Source: Marinomonas phaeophyticola
GTDB taxonomy: Bacteria > Pseudomonadota > Gammaproteobacteria > Pseudomonadales > Marinomonadaceae
NCBI RefSeq assembly: GCF_026966905.1
Contig: NZ_JAPUBN010000019.1
Location: 186,001-250,000, forward strand
Direction: 5' to 3'
Length of the DNA stretch: 64,000 nt
In this document: in pieces, positions 44,908 through 57,487 of the stretch
How positions within the stretch are numbered: the stretch's first letter is position 1
Layout of the letters: each line of letters opens with the position of its first letter
Notes under the pieces: model-generated
The model's input: only the letters and a program-made list of their open reading frames with translations
Told to the model about the DNA's origin: nothing
The model's database searches: none
Translations under genes and position numbers: made by a program

Positions 44908-45525
44908 TTAGGATTGAGCGTCTTCCATGGCATTTAACACATCGTTAAGAGGACGAATTGCGCCTGTTTGAAGATATTCCATCGCATTAAGAGAGGCTTG
45001 ATGAGCGGCAACAGATGAACCCGCGACACACTCTTCAATAACACGACAGTAGTAGTCAGACTGGTGTGCATCAACAAAAGTATAATGCACACAAACATCC
45101 GTTAAGGCGCCAACTAAAAGCAAGGTGTCGACTTTCAGACCTTTTAATAAAATTTCTAAATCGGTGCCAAAAAAACAAGAATAGCGACGTTTTTGAATGA
45201 TGTAATCACCGTCTTGATACCCCATCTCGTCTTTTGCTAAATCCGTTCCTGGGTGATTGTCTAAGCAATGAATTTCCTCGTCTCCATCCAGTTCTCGCCC
45301 AAAGTCAATTAAATTTGAACGGTGGATTTCTTGAATATAAATAATCGGGATATTCGATTCTCTTGCCTTATCTATGGCGATTCTGGAATTCAGCATACGT
45401 TCTTTAAAACCGACCATGTTAGCGATAGAACGAACTTCACTATCATCGATAAAGGTACTGGCTTGTATATCGATGACCAATAATGCTGCTTTGCCTTCGA
45501 TAAGATTTTTTTTATTGTTTTCCAT
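44908..45525 (-). CDS. Isochorismatase-family cysteine hydrolase
   Basis: The protein (205 aa from the ATG at 45525) has the Asp-Lys-Cys triad of this family: D19 in LLVIDIQ, K112 in IIQKRRYS and C145 in GALTDVCVHYT. Members hydrolyse nicotinamide, N-carbamoyl compounds, biuret or isochorismate. The chosen start has GAGG eight bases upstream; the frame extends to 45543. It is divergent from a LysR gene, its probable regulator. Confidence 0.88.
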   Translation of the reverse strand: MENNKKNLIEGKAALLVIDIQASTFIDDSEVRSIANMVGFKERMLNSRIAIDKARESNIPIIYIQEIHRSNLIDFGRELDGDEEIHCLDNHPGTDLAKDEMGYQDGDYIIQKRRYSCFFGTDLEILLKGLKVDTLLLVGALTDVCVHYTFVDAHQSDYYCRVIEECVAGSSVAAHQASLNAMEYLQTGAIRPLNDVLNAMEDAQS

Positions 45526-45684
45526 TGCTTCTGCCTCAATCATGTTGTGTAAGCATTTTTTTAATCAAAAATATTTGAATCGCTATATTAGCCTCCAAAA
45601 GAAAACTCGAAAATTAGATTTAAATTGCGTTCAGCGAAGCTTTTTTATACGCTAAAGCATGGCTAAATAATTAGGAAAGGGTGA

Positions 45685-46575
45685 ATGGCAGATATTTTAA
45701 GAAGTTTGAATGCATTGAGAGCATTTGAGTCCGCGGCTCGGCATGGTAGTTTCGCAAAGGCCGCTATTGAACTGAATGTAAGTCATAGTGTTGTGAGCCA
45801 ACATGTAAAAAAGCTTGAGGGCAGCCTGCAAACTCAACTATTTACGCGCTACGGCAATCGGATTGAGCTTACTGCAGAAGGTCAAATGCTGCTGCCGCAA
45901 GTTGCGAATGCGTTCCAAACCTTAAGGGATGCTTGTGATGGGGTTCTAGGAAGTGCTTTACAGAAAACCGTTAATATCAGCGTTGAACCTGCCATTTCTT
46001 CCCGTTGGTTAAGAAAAAGAGTGACGGCGTTTTGTGCTGATCAACCCAATATACAAGTTAATTTAAAGCCTGCATGGACTCCACCTACGTTAGGAGAGCA
46101 ACAGATAAATATGGTGGTGCATTTTGAGGAGAGAATGTCTCACCTAGGACAGAGTTATTATAAAAAATTCTTACCTATTAACGGTTTTCCGGCTTGTTCT
46201 CCTGAGTTGTTTGAAAAAATAAAACAGGCAAATAGTAGTGTCGCTAACTTTCAAGATTTTCCTTTAATTCATGATAATGGCAGAGAAATATGGCGTAAAT
46301 GGTATGAGAAATTTGCACCAAAAGATGCCCATTGGCAACATGGAAAGGTGTATTCAGATTTAGCTTTAGCCATTGATGCCGCGGTTGATGGAGAGGGGAT
46401 TATTTTGGCGGATGAGCATATATGTCATCGAGAGCTGCAGGCCGGTACCTTGGTAAAATTAGATGATCGTGTGATTCTCTGTACTTGGTATGCGGTGGCG
46501 ATTGATAAAAATCATTCTAAAAATTCCCCGGTTGTACAATTGCAAGATTGGATCATATCTCAAGGGGAAAAATAG
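45685..46575 (+). CDS. LysR-family transcriptional regulator, GcvA-like
   Basis: The 296-residue protein has the N-terminal helix-turn-helix (LRAFESAARHGSFAKAAIELNVSHSVVSQHVKKLE) split over residues 8-42 and a C-terminal effector-binding domain (about 92-290). The beginning resembles the GcvA/AmpR branch. It is divergent from the cysteine hydrolase gene with 159 bp between, where it probably binds. Confidence 0.9.
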   Translation: MADILRSLNALRAFESAARHGSFAKAAIELNVSHSVVSQHVKKLEGSLQTQLFTRYGNRIELTAEGQMLLPQVANAFQTLRDACDGVLGSALQKTVNISVEPAISSRWLRKRVTAFCADQPNIQVNLKPAWTPPTLGEQQINMVVHFEERMSHLGQSYYKKFLPINGFPACSPELFEKIKQANSSVANFQDFPLIHDNGREIWRKWYEKFAPKDAHWQHGKVYSDLALAIDAAVDGEGIILADEHICHRELQAGTLVKLDDRVILCTWYAVAIDKNHSKNSPVVQLQDWIISQGEK

Positions 46576-46711
46576 TTAGTTTTTAATACATTAGTGTTTC
46601 TCTTTTGAATCCAAGAAGGCCATTTTACCTTTTACACCGACATATGATTTTGAATAAATAGGCCCTATTTAGCTCTTTACAAGTGTTTTATTACTGGGTA
46701 TTGTTCTTGCA

Positions 46712-46797
46712 CTTGTCGGAGTGCCATTTGGCTGAGATCGCTTTTAAGCGGGATCCGCAGAACCTGATCAGGGCTAAAAACCTGCGTAGGAAACAAG
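46712..46797 (+). promoter_or_regulatory. TPP riboswitch (THI element)
   Basis: The core elements occur in order: P1 arm CTTGT, GGAGTGCC, GGCTGAGA (46731-46737), GAACCTGATCAGG (46761-46773) and GCGTAGGAAACAAG, whose ACAAG closes P1. This is the thiamine pyrophosphate aptamer and represses thiC and the operon when TPP is abundant. The aptamer ends 180 bases before thiC. Confidence 0.96.
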
Positions 46798-49028
<2,231 letters not shown>

Positions 49029-49029
<1 letters not shown>

Positions 49030-50675
49030 TGTTGTCAACAACATCATTTCCTCCTGTTATCGTGTGTGTTGGTGGTTCAGACCCCAGCGCACACGCTGGC
49101 TTACAAGCTGACATTCGTGTAGGCCAAGATTTAGGCGTTCATGTAACGACGGTTGTGAGTGCGTTAACCGCGCAAAACTCTCAATCAGTATTGGCCGTGT
49201 ACCCAGTTGAAAAAGAACAATTTGATCGTCAATGGGAGAGTATTCTAGCGGATATGACGCCTGGAGTAGTGAAAATTGGGTTGCTGCCAAATGCTGAATT
49301 GGCGTCAGCAACGGCGTTTTGGCTGCGCACAATAAAAACCGATTATCCAGCATGCCGAATTGTGTTTGATCCTGTCGGTGTTTCCTCAACAGGACACCGT
49401 TTGCACTCCTTCACATCGGGGGATCCTGCGGATTCAACGGAACCGATGTCGTGGCTAAAAATGCTACTACCATTGGTTGATTGGGTGACACCAAATACTC
49501 ATGAGTTTGAGCAAATCGTGCAATCAGTCTCTACAATAGATCAACCAATTAACAGGTTAGACCTAGTATCAAAGTTTGATCATTTACTGGCTCAATACCC
49601 AGAGTTAAGGCAAAGCCAATGGGTCATTAAGGGCGGGCATGCTCATAATGAAGCGAAGGAACAATCGAATAACCAAACTGGTTCTTCATCCCGTCATTGT
49701 GTCGACTGGTTGTTTTCTGAGATGGTGAAAGTGGATGGGTTGGTGTCTCCCTTTGGATTCTCTTCAAAAAGACAGGAAAATGGCCATAGCCGTGGAACAG
49801 GCTGTAGTTTTGCCACGGCATTAAGCAGTTTTCTGGCGCTAGGTTACGATGAAATGGACAGTCTGACCTTAACCAAAAGCTACATTAATCATGCATTATC
49901 ATTAAGTTATCAAGTAGGAAAAAATACTGGACCTCTTGCGACTTGCGGCTGGCCAAGCAAAATACAATACCTGCCTGACATTCTTCAGATAAACAATAAT
50001 CAAGGTGCCTCTAACGAAGTATTTTTCCCTGAAATGGAGCCTAGATCTCTAGGGCTTTACCCTGTGGTGGACACTCCTGAATGGATAGAGCGGTTATTGA
50101 AAGCGGGTGTTACAACTGTTCAATTAAGAGTGAAGGATCCTAATTCAGCAACCTTAGAGCAAGATATTCGAAAGGCGATTGCGCTAGGTGAACACTATCA
50201 AGCTCAGGTTTTTATCAATGATTACTGGCAAAAGGCCATTGAGTTTGGTGCTTATGGGGTGCATTTAGGACAAGAAGATTTGCTTACGGCTGATCTAGAC
50301 AAAGTTGCCAATGCGGGCTTGCGGTTGGGGGTCAGTACTCATGGTTATTTTGAGATTGCGAGAGCGGGTAAGGTCCATCCTAGTTACATTGCTTTAGGCC
50401 ATATTTTCCCTACACAAACGAAGGACATGCCATCTCAACCACAGGGGACGACTCGATTGCAAAAATACGCGAACTTGTTGTCTGGGGTGTATCCGACGGT
50501 TGCTATTGGTGGCATAAACTCAGAGGTATTTGATGCCGTTCTAGATACGGGAGTAGATGGTATTGCCATGGTAACGGCCATTACTCGATCAGCCAACCCT
50601 GAACAAATCGTTACCGATTTTATGAGAAAAATTAACGCTTCTAATGCAAGTAATCAGTTTCGATCAAAAGGATAA
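49029..50675 (+). CDS. thiDE: Fused HMP-P kinase and thiamine-phosphate synthase
   Basis: One 548-residue chain carries ThiD (about 1-300) and ThiE (about 340-545). ThiD features are [16 protein letters not shown] near the start and [17 protein letters not shown]. ThiE features are [40 protein letters not shown] and a late [11 protein letters not shown] loop. The protein phosphorylates HMP-P and joins HMP-PP to the thiazole phosphate. Such ThiD-ThiE fusions are known in marine gammaproteobacteria. Confidence 0.95.
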
Positions 50676-50679
50676 AATC

Positions 50680-50880
50680 ATGAAAGACATTCAATTAAAT
50701 GATTCGCCTTTTCAGTTTTCTGGTGAGTCTATCGGGGATTTGTTGGATCATCTAAAAACCAATAAGGACGGTGTGGCGTTAGCCGTTAACCAAGAGGTGG
50801 TGCCAAAAAGCCAATGGAGCAAAACCCTACTACGACAGGGCGATAATGTGTTGATTTTTGAATCCATTGCTGGAGGTTAG
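50680..50880 (+). CDS. thiS: Sulfur carrier protein ThiS
   Basis: The 66-residue protein ends in the required GG (SIAGG), which becomes a thiocarboxylate for thiazole formation. The ATG at 50680 has AAAAGGA upstream; an earlier in-frame ATG overlaps thiDE and would add a non-conserved extension. It lies five bases before thiG. Confidence 0.93.
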   Translation: MKDIQLNDSPFQFSGESIGDLLDHLKTNKDGVALAVNQEVVPKSQWSKTLLRQGDNVLIFESIAGG

Positions 50881-50885
50881 CTCAG

Positions 50886-51677
50886 ATGAATTTTTTGGAA
50901 AATGATCCACTTATTATTGGAGATCATACATTTAGCTCTCGTCTTTTTACAGGAACGGGGAAATACGCAACCTCAGATTCTATGATGGATTCTATAAAAG
51001 CCAGTGGCAGTGAATTGGTCACGTTGTCACTGAGAAGGGTGGATTTGGAGAATCATAGTGATAATATTTTGTCACCGTTGCAGCAACATGGAATGAAATT
51101 ATTGCCAAATACGTCTGGTGCTAGGTCGGCAAAAGAAGCCGTCTTTGCGGCTAATCTCGCTCGTGAAGCATTAGCGACTAATTGGGTGAAGTTGGAAATT
51201 CATCCTGATCCTAGGTATCTGATGCCAGATCCAATTGAAACCTTGGAGGCGGCTGAAATACTGGTAAAACAGGGGTTTATAGTAATGCCTTATGTGCATG
51301 CAGACCCGGTTTTATGTAAGCGTTTGGAAGAGGTGGGTTGTCAATGTGTGATGCCTTTAGGTGCCCCTATTGGCTCCAATAAGGGCTTAGCAAGTCGTAC
51401 TTTTTTAGACATTATAATCGAGCAAAGCCGGGTGCCTGTCATTGTTGATGCGGGTATTGGTTCACCTGCCGATGCTGCACTGGCAATGCAGTTAGGGGCG
51501 GATGGTGTGCTGGTTAATACGGCGATGGCGGTGGCTCGTAAACCTGCGGCAATGGGATATGCTTTTCGACTCGCGGTGGAAGCAGGACGAGTGGCTTATC
51601 ATTCAGGACTTGGTGAGGTTGAAGGTCAAGCCATGGCTTCAAGCCCTATGACGGATTTTTTAGTTGGATTATCTTAA
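50886..51677 (+). CDS. thiG: Thiazole synthase
   Basis: ThiG assembles the thiazole phosphate from deoxyxylulose 5-phosphate, ThiS thiocarboxylate and dehydroglycine. The 263-residue barrel has the Schiff-base lysine K102 in [10 protein letters not shown] and the phosphate loops [12 protein letters not shown] and [20 protein letters not shown]. It overlaps thiH by one base (TAATG). Confidence 0.97.
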   Translation: MNFLENDPLIIGDHTFSSRLFTGTGKYATSDSMMDSIKASGSELVTLSLRRVDLENHSDNILSPLQQHGMKLLPNTSGARSAKEAVFAANLAREALATNWVKLEIHPDPRYLMPDPIETLEAAEILVKQGFIVMPYVHADPVLCKRLEEVGCQCVMPLGAPIGSNKGLASRTFLDIIIEQSRVPVIVDAGIGSPADAALAMQLGADGVLVNTAMAVARKPAAMGYAFRLAVEAGRVAYHSGLGEVEGQAMASSPMTDFLVGLS

Positions 51678-52864
51678 TGCAAACAAAAGCGCAAAGGACC
51701 GATTCCAAGCCATTATATTTTATTGAGCAATCGGCTGTTATTAAGGATCAATTTAGCGAAGGTTTAACTGCATTAGATTGGCAACACACAAGCCAACAAG
51801 TTTCCTCCAAGACAGAGTTGGATGTGCGTCGAGCTTTAGCAAAATCTCGTCTGCAGTTTGAAGATTTTATGGCTCTGGTTTCGCCTGCCGCTGAGGCGTT
51901 CTTACCCGCAATCGTAGCCAAAAGTCAGCAGTTAACCAGACAACGTTTTGGGCATGGTATGGGGGTGTTTGCGCCCCTGTATTTGTCGAATACTTGTGCT
52001 AACGAATGTAGTTACTGTGGCTTTTCTATGAGTAACCCAATAAAAAGGCTCACTTTAAATGAGGACAACGTTTCAGACGAAGTAAGGGCGTTGAAGGAAA
52101 AAGGGTTTGATAATCTTTTATTGGTAACTGGGGAAACCTCTAAAGTTTCAGTACCGTATTTTAAACGAATGCTGCCTTTAATTACCCCTCATTTTAGCCA
52201 TTTATCCATGGAGGTTCAGCCTTTAGAGGTTAATGACTATGTTGAATTAAGGTCGTTTGGTTTAGATGCCGTGCTGGTATACCAAGAAACATACAATAAA
52301 ATAACCTACGCTAAACATCATACTAGAGGTAAAAAAGCGGATTTCAATTTTCGTTTGGATGCGGCAGACCGACTGGGTCAATCGCAGATGCATAAAATTG
52401 GGTTAGGGGTGCTGTTGGGGTTAGATGATTGGCGAACAGACAGTGTTTTTCTGGCTTATCATCTAAGGCATTTGCAAAAACGTTATTGGCGTTCTCGTTT
52501 TAGTATTTCTTTTCCTCGGATTCGGCCTTGTGAAGGAGGGATCCAAGTGAAATCTGAAATTACGGATAAGCAATTAATTCAATTGGTGTGTGCTTGGCGT
52601 TTGTTTGATGAAGACCTCGAGTTGACTCTATCTACCAGGGAATCGGCTGATTTTCGTGATCATATTTTGCCTATCGGGTTTACCAGTATGAGTGCGGAAT
52701 CTAAGACTCAGCCAGGTGGCTATTCTGAGAGTTCAAAAGAGGCGTTAGAACAATTTGAAATTTCAGATGATCGGCCGATTGACGAGATTACAAGGTTAAT
52801 CAAGTCTCATGGCTTAGACGTGATATGGAAAGATTGGGACAAAGCCTACAATCAGGAATTTTAA
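51677..52864 (+). CDS. thiH: 2-Iminoacetate synthase
   Basis: ThiH is a radical SAM lyase that splits tyrosine to give dehydroglycine for ThiG. The 395-residue protein has the cluster motif C107-x3-C111-x2-C114 (CANECSYC) and family segments MEVQPLEVNDYVELRSFGLD and GGYSESSKEALEQFEISDDR. Because ThiH is used, ThiO is not needed. No thiF gene follows; it must be elsewhere if present. Confidence 0.96.
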   Translation: MQTKAQRTDSKPLYFIEQSAVIKDQFSEGLTALDWQHTSQQVSSKTELDVRRALAKSRLQFEDFMALVSPAAEAFLPAIVAKSQQLTRQRFGHGMGVFAPLYLSNTCANECSYCGFSMSNPIKRLTLNEDNVSDEVRALKEKGFDNLLLVTGETSKVSVPYFKRMLPLITPHFSHLSMEVQPLEVNDYVELRSFGLDAVLVYQETYNKITYAKHHTRGKKADFNFRLDAADRLGQSQMHKIGLGVLLGLDDWRTDSVFLAYHLRHLQKRYWRSRFSISFPRIRPCEGGIQVKSEITDKQLIQLVCAWRLFDEDLELTLSTRESADFRDHILPIGFTSMSAESKTQPGGYSESSKEALEQFEISDDRPIDEITRLIKSHGLDVIWKDWDKAYNQEF

Positions 52865-53102
52865 GATAATTTCAAGGCCGTGGTTACTTAATAATAAAGT
52901 GAAAATAATGATTGTTTTTCAGAGGAAACCCTCATTATAATCCGCGGGTTTTCTAGCCTAGAAAATACCGCAAACGGCCTGTTTTTGAGCGTGGTATAAG
53001 ACTCACTACTCTTCCAATCGCGGTATTCGTTATCGTTAGTCGGTTATTCATTTGAATGACGGGCTAGTTTGGTCTTACTAGGACCTGTGATTGGAGTGTG
53101 AC

Positions 53103-54389
53103 ATGTTTGATTTACTTGGGATTGGTGCATTAATTGCGATCAGTGCCATCTTTGCTATGTCTGAGATAGCGATGGCCGCTTCTCGTAAAATAAAATTGCG
53201 AGTAATGGCGGATGAAGGTGCGAACAATGCTCAGGCGGTATTAGATTTGCAAGAACGTCCAGGGGCATTCTTTGCCATGATTCAAATCGCTCTTAATGCC
53301 ATCGCCATTTTGGGTGGTATTATTGGTGAGCAGGCATTGACGCCTTATATCCGAGATTTAGTCGGGTACTTTTATACTGGACACTTACTGGATCAGATAA
53401 GCTTCTTTGTCTCCTTCCTGACATTAACCTCCTTATTCATTTTGTTTGCTGATTTATTGCCGAAACGCTTAGCGATGATTATGCCGGAAGCGGTTGCCAT
53501 AAGAGTGGTGACACCAATGCGTTGGGTTACCTTTGCTTTAACTCCTTTTGTGATGTTTTTTAACGGATTAACAAACATAGTGTTACGAGTATTTAAGTTT
53601 CCAACGGAAAGAGAAGATATCGTAACCACAGAGGATATAGTCGCTATGATGGATGCTGGGGCGGAATATGGCAGTTTACCTCAGCAAGAGTATCAACTTA
53701 TTGGTAATGTCTTTGAGCTGGATTCTAGGAGTTTATCCAGTGTGATGACACCGCGGGATCAGATTGTCTATTTTGATGCGGATGAAAGCAGTGAAGAAAT
53801 CAGTCAAAAAATTATTGAACACCCTCATAATGATTTTTTAGTTTGTGATGGCAGTCTTGATAAACTGCAGGGGATTATAGAGTCGAAAGAAATTTTGCGC
53901 TTGGTTTTAAAAGGCGAACCGGCAAACATTACCCCAGATATGATTGATAAAGATATTTTTTACCTTCCTGAAACCCTGACTTTATCGGAGTCCTTAAATG
54001 CTTTTAAAGTCGCGTCTCAACCTTTTGCGGTTGTGGTAAATGAATATGCGTTGATTGTTGGTATTGTTACGGTAAAAGATTTATTGAGCAGTTTTATGGG
54101 AGAATTGATTACTCATGAAGCGGAAGAGCAAATTGTGCGTCGTGATGAATATTCTTGGTTAATTGATGGTTTAACTTCAATTAATGATGTGGACCGTTGT
54201 TTGGATGTCGATGATTTTCCTGCCCGCTCTCAATATGAAACCATTGCCGGTTTTATGATTTATATGCTGAAGCGTTTACCAAAGCGGACAGATCATGTGA
54301 TTTTTTCTGGCTATAAATTTGAAGTGATTGATTTAGAAGGTGTGAGAGTAGAGCAATTGTTGGTTACGAAACTTGACGTAAATGCTTAA
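53103..54389 (+). CDS. CNNM/DUF21-CBS-CorC_HlyC membrane protein
   Basis: The 428-residue protein has an N-terminal DUF21 domain with about four helices (to residue 185), two CBS domains (about 205-335; MTPRDQIVYFDADES and VVVNEYALIVGIVTVKDLL) and a C-terminal CorC_HlyC domain (YETIAGFMIYML). Relatives are linked to magnesium or cobalt efflux. The ATG at 53103 with GGAG seven bases upstream is preferred to a TTG at 53091. It stands alone, about 240 bp after thiH. Confidence 0.88.
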   Translation: MFDLLGIGALIAISAIFAMSEIAMAASRKIKLRVMADEGANNAQAVLDLQERPGAFFAMIQIALNAIAILGGIIGEQALTPYIRDLVGYFYTGHLLDQISFFVSFLTLTSLFILFADLLPKRLAMIMPEAVAIRVVTPMRWVTFALTPFVMFFNGLTNIVLRVFKFPTEREDIVTTEDIVAMMDAGAEYGSLPQQEYQLIGNVFELDSRSLSSVMTPRDQIVYFDADESSEEISQKIIEHPHNDFLVCDGSLDKLQGIIESKEILRLVLKGEPANITPDMIDKDIFYLPETLTLSESLNAFKVASQPFAVVVNEYALIVGIVTVKDLLSSFMGELITHEAEEQIVRRDEYSWLIDGLTSINDVDRCLDVDDFPARSQYETIAGFMIYMLKRLPKRTDHVIFSGYKFEVIDLEGVRVEQLLVTKLDVNA

Positions 54390-54452
54390 TTAAGAACGAA
54401 CGCAATTAATTAACGATAATTAAGATTAGGCTTTGACAAATTGCTGACAACC

Positions 54453-54468
54453 TTTACCCACCGGTTAC
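54453..54468. promoter_or_regulatory. Possible CpxR-type box before Spy-like gene
   Basis: On the minus strand GTAAC and GTAAA are spaced by six bases, close to the CpxR consensus GTAAA-N5-GTAAA. Spy/CpxP-type genes are classic Cpx targets. The match is short and one of the half sites is imperfect. Confidence 0.35.
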
Positions 54469-54551
54469 CCGTGTTTGACACACATTGACAATAAGGTGGT
54501 TCATAATGGACTCATCAAAACAAACGAACAAATGAGTTAGAGGAAAACATT

Positions 54552-54935
54552 ATGAATATGAAAAAAATGGGTTTAATTAGTGCTGTTGGTTTTACTGCGT
54601 TAATGGGGGCATCTTTAGCTACAAATGCGTTAGCGGATGATCATAAGGAAGGTAAAGGTAAGCACCATAAAATGGAAATGCGCGATCCTGCAAGAATGGC
54701 AGATCGTTTAGCCGAGCATTTAGAATTAGATGATGCGACAAAAGCAAAAGTGACAGTATTGCTAGAAAAGCGGTCAGCGGAAATGAAAGATTTGAGAGAA
54801 TCTCATAAAGCAGAGCTCGTTGCTTTGTTGACACCAGAACAAGCTGAGAAATTGGAAAAGATGGAAAAGCACCGTGGCATGAAAGGTAAGCACCATGGTA
54901 AAGGCATGAAACACGATCAAGAGAATCATGGCTAA
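54552..54935 (+). CDS. Spy/CpxP-like periplasmic protein
   Basis: The 127-residue protein has a signal peptide ending NALA|DDHK and a helical LTxxQ-type core: LELDDATKAKVTVLLEKRS and LLTPEQAEKLEKME. The C-terminus is rich in His, Lys and Gly and may bind metal. Relatives are chaperones or stress sensors induced by envelope stress. The start ATG at 54552 has AGAGGA upstream. A terminator follows. Confidence 0.85.
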   Translation: MNMKKMGLISAVGFTALMGASLATNALADDHKEGKGKHHKMEMRDPARMADRLAEHLELDDATKAKVTVLLEKRSAEMKDLRESHKAELVALLTPEQAEKLEKMEKHRGMKGKHHGKGMKHDQENHG

Positions 54936-55004
54936 CCCCATTTATTCTTCATATGTTGCAGTGCAAAAATCAGTTTGTTTAAACTAGCCCCTTTACAAAC
55001 CGTT

Positions 55005-55037
55005 AGCCCTAACTTAAATAAGTTAGGGCTTTTTTTG
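55005..55037 (+). terminator. Terminator after Spy-like gene
   Basis: AGCCCTAACTT (55005-55015) pairs perfectly with AAGTTAGGGCT (55020-55030), loop AAAT, followed by seven T. It lies directly before the end of the convergent aroA gene. Confidence 0.88.
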
Positions 55038-56312
55038 TTATTCCGTAATTTTTGCAAACAAATCAAAATAAGTTGGGAACGTTTTGGAAGTGCAACCAGG
55101 GTCATTGATTGTCACTTGTGAATGAGCAAAAGCGACTAAAGAAAAGCACATGGCGATTCTATGATCATCGTAAGTGTCAATAGCTACATGCTTTACATTG
55201 TCAAGCGGTTCAACATAAATATAATCTTCACCTTCTTCAACCGTAGCACCTAACTTCTTTAGCTCCGTGGCCATGGCCATTAAGCGATCTGTTTCTTTCA
55301 CTCGCCAGTTGTAGATATTACGAATACGAGTTGGTCCGTTAGCAAATAAAGCCGTTGTTGCAATGGTCATGGCCGCATCTGGAATGTGATTCATATCTAG
55401 ATCAACGCCGTTTAATTGATCCTTTTCAGCTTCTATCCAAGTGGGTCCATAAGTAATTTTTGCTCCCATTGCGGATAATACTTCAGCAAATTTCACATCC
55501 CCTTGAACGCTGTCTGAGCCAACACCATGAACTTTTATTTTGCCCCCAGCAATGGCCGCCGCCGCAAGGAAATAAGACGCAGAAGACGCATCGCCCTCTA
55601 CCATAATTTCGCCAGGGCTTTGGTAGGTCTGCTGGCCTTTAACAAAGAAAGATTGGTAATGATTATTTTCAACCGTGATACCAAACTGTTTCATGGCGTG
55701 TAGTGTAATATCAATGTAGGGCTTTGAAACCAATTCGCCTTCTACTTTTATAGTCAGATCGGATTGTGCTAAAGGTGCTGACATTAAAATGGCTGTTAAA
55801 AATTGGCTGGATATATTGCCTTTTATCGATACTTCACCACCCGATAGACCATTGGCTTTAATCAGTAATGGTGGGTAGCCATCATTTTCTTGGTAGTTAA
55901 TATCCACCCCTAACACTTTTAGTGATTCAACTAAATCACCAATAGGGCGTTCATGCATCCTTGGTTCACCATGCAATAAAAACTCGCCTTTACCTAGGCA
56001 AAGAGCGGCGGTTAAAGGTCGCATAGCGGTACCTGCATTACCTAAAAATAGATCTCCACTGGATGCGTTAAAGGGGCCGCCATTGCCTTCAACAATACAG
56101 GTGTTTGCGTCTTCTAAGGTGTACTTGATACCAAGTGATGTCAGTGCATTCAGCATATGTCTAATATCATCACTTTCTAATAAGTTAGTGATACGAGTCG
56201 TGCCTTTTGCTAAAGCCGCAAGTAATAAAATTCTATTGGATAAACTTTTCGATCCAGGAATTTGAATTTCACCGTTTGCCGAAGTGAGAGGACCAAGAGT
56301 AATTGAATGCAT
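55038..56312 (-). CDS. aroA: 3-Phosphoshikimate 1-carboxyvinyltransferase (EPSP synthase)
   Basis: The enzyme joins phosphoenolpyruvate to shikimate 3-phosphate in aromatic amino acid synthesis. The 424-residue protein has the N-terminal [17 protein letters not shown] motif, the glycine/arginine loop [25 protein letters not shown] and the C-terminal [13 protein letters not shown]. The LxGNAGTAxRPL loop is the glyphosate-sensitive class I type. It follows the rpiR-like gene by 80 bp on the same strand. Confidence 0.96.
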   Translation of the reverse strand: MHSITLGPLTSANGEIQIPGSKSLSNRILLLAALAKGTTRITNLLESDDIRHMLNALTSLGIKYTLEDANTCIVEGNGGPFNASSGDLFLGNAGTAMRPLTAALCLGKGEFLLHGEPRMHERPIGDLVESLKVLGVDINYQENDGYPPLLIKANGLSGGEVSIKGNISSQFLTAILMSAPLAQSDLTIKVEGELVSKPYIDITLHAMKQFGITVENNHYQSFFVKGQQTYQSPGEIMVEGDASSASYFLAAAAIAGGKIKVHGVGSDSVQGDVKFAEVLSAMGAKITYGPTWIEAEKDQLNGVDLDMNHIPDAAMTIATTALFANGPTRIRNIYNWRVKETDRLMAMATELKKLGATVEEGEDYIYVEPLDNVKHVAIDTYDDHRIAMCFSLVAFAHSQVTINDPGCTSKTFPTYFDLFAKITE

Positions 56313-56392
56313 TGTATTTCCTGATATTGGTAAGCGTGAGCTCTGGTTAATTATAAAATATAAACAGCATAAAGGGATGATAGTCTGTCCTG

Positions 56393-57280
56393 TTATTCGT
56401 CCATATCATCCAAAGACGCGCCGTTGTTTAAAGCGGCCATGTCGAGTTCGTTGAGGATTTGGTAGGTAGATTCAATTTTTTGTATGCGTACATGAGCTTC
56501 GTTATAAGATTCTTGATAGACGCTATTGGCAATCATACTGATAAGGTTCATAACGCTGGCATAAGAGTCGAAGGCCGATACACCTCTAACGACACATGAA
56601 AAATGTAAGTCACTGACCTCGTGGGGATTAACATCGGCATGATCAGTAATGTAAATCAATTGAATACCATTCAGCTTAAGGGTACTCATTAAATTCTTTA
56701 ACCAAGCAGGGCGACGTCGAATCCCCATAATAATGACAACATCTTCTTTTGTGAAAGATGCTACTTCTTCACCTAAAGTTTGACCTGGTACAGGCAGTAA
56801 AGATACGTTAGCACGGCACTGGGTGAGCTGTTGACGCAGGTGTAGGCCTAATGCATGGTTATTACGATAACCAATAATGTACACTTTTTGAGCTTGGCTT
56901 ATCCATTGAACTGCTGTCTGATAGTTTTTAGGATCAATCGCTTCTAAGGTTTTTTGAATATTGGCTTGATCACATTTTACATAATCTTGAAAGATATTTG
57001 AAAGGGGCTCTCCTTCAGGGATTTTTTGTGCGATTGGTGCCCCCCATCGTCGAGCGGCCCTAACTTGCTTTTTTACTTCCCCAAAATCTCGATACCCAAG
57101 TCGCTGCAGCAATCGCGTAACGGCGGATTTAGAAACACCGGCAAGCTTTGACAATTCTGTCGCAGAGTAGGTGGCAATATCTCCTTGATGGTTGAGAATG
57201 CAAGAGGCTAGCTTTTGCTGTGTCGGTGACAGTTGCTCGTAAATCTCTTTAATTCGTAATTCTATTGATTGATCTTGCAT
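56393..57280 (-). CDS. RpiR/MurR-family regulator with SIS domain
   Basis: The 295-residue protein has an N-terminal HTH_6 domain ([26 protein letters not shown]) and a C-terminal SIS sugar-phosphate-type domain (about 115-260). It is divergent from the allantoicase gene. Two tandem GAAA-N6-TTT(C/T) sites between them suggest it controls the purine-breakdown genes alc-allA-puuD. Its ligand may be a ureide intermediate. Confidence 0.88.
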   Translation of the reverse strand: MQDQSIELRIKEIYEQLSPTQQKLASCILNHQGDIATYSATELSKLAGVSKSAVTRLLQRLGYRDFGEVKKQVRAARRWGAPIAQKIPEGEPLSNIFQDYVKCDQANIQKTLEAIDPKNYQTAVQWISQAQKVYIIGYRNNHALGLHLRQQLTQCRANVSLLPVPGQTLGEEVASFTKEDVVIIMGIRRRPAWLKNLMSTLKLNGIQLIYITDHADVNPHEVSDLHFSCVVRGVSAFDSYASVMNLISMIANSVYQESYNEAHVRIQKIESTYQILNELDMAALNNGASLDDMDE

Positions 57281-57409
57281 CGTGTTGTCATTGATTTCAT
57301 GGATAAAGTTTAGAGAATAATGACGGAAAAATGCAGTTCATGGAAGAGGTAACCCTTGTTGTTTGCTAAATGTCTGAAAAAGATTGCGAAAATAACAGGT
57401 TTTTGGGTT

Positions 57410-57423
57410 GAAACAATTGTTTC
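57410..57423. promoter_or_regulatory. Candidate RpiR-family operator 1
   Basis: GAAACAATTGTTTC is a perfect 14-bp palindrome of the form GAAA-N6-TTTC seen at many RpiR-family sites. It lies between the divergent regulator and alc genes. Confidence 0.6.
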
Positions 57424-57437
57424 TTTTATTTTGTTGT

Positions 57438-57451
57438 GAAATTATTGTTTT
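57438..57451. promoter_or_regulatory. Candidate RpiR-family operator 2
   Basis: GAAATTATTGTTTT repeats the GAAA-N6-TTTN pattern 28 bp after site 1 and 37 bp before the allantoicase start. One arm is imperfect. Confidence 0.5.
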
Positions 57452-57487
57452 TAATTCTTATGTATTTTGATTACTCAAGGAGTGTGC

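Noticed and set aside
52865-53102. Possible metal riboswitch before the CNNM/CorC-type gene
   Set aside because: The gap has a weak GGAAACCC/GGGTTTTC pairing but no recognisable magnesium or manganese riboswitch core.
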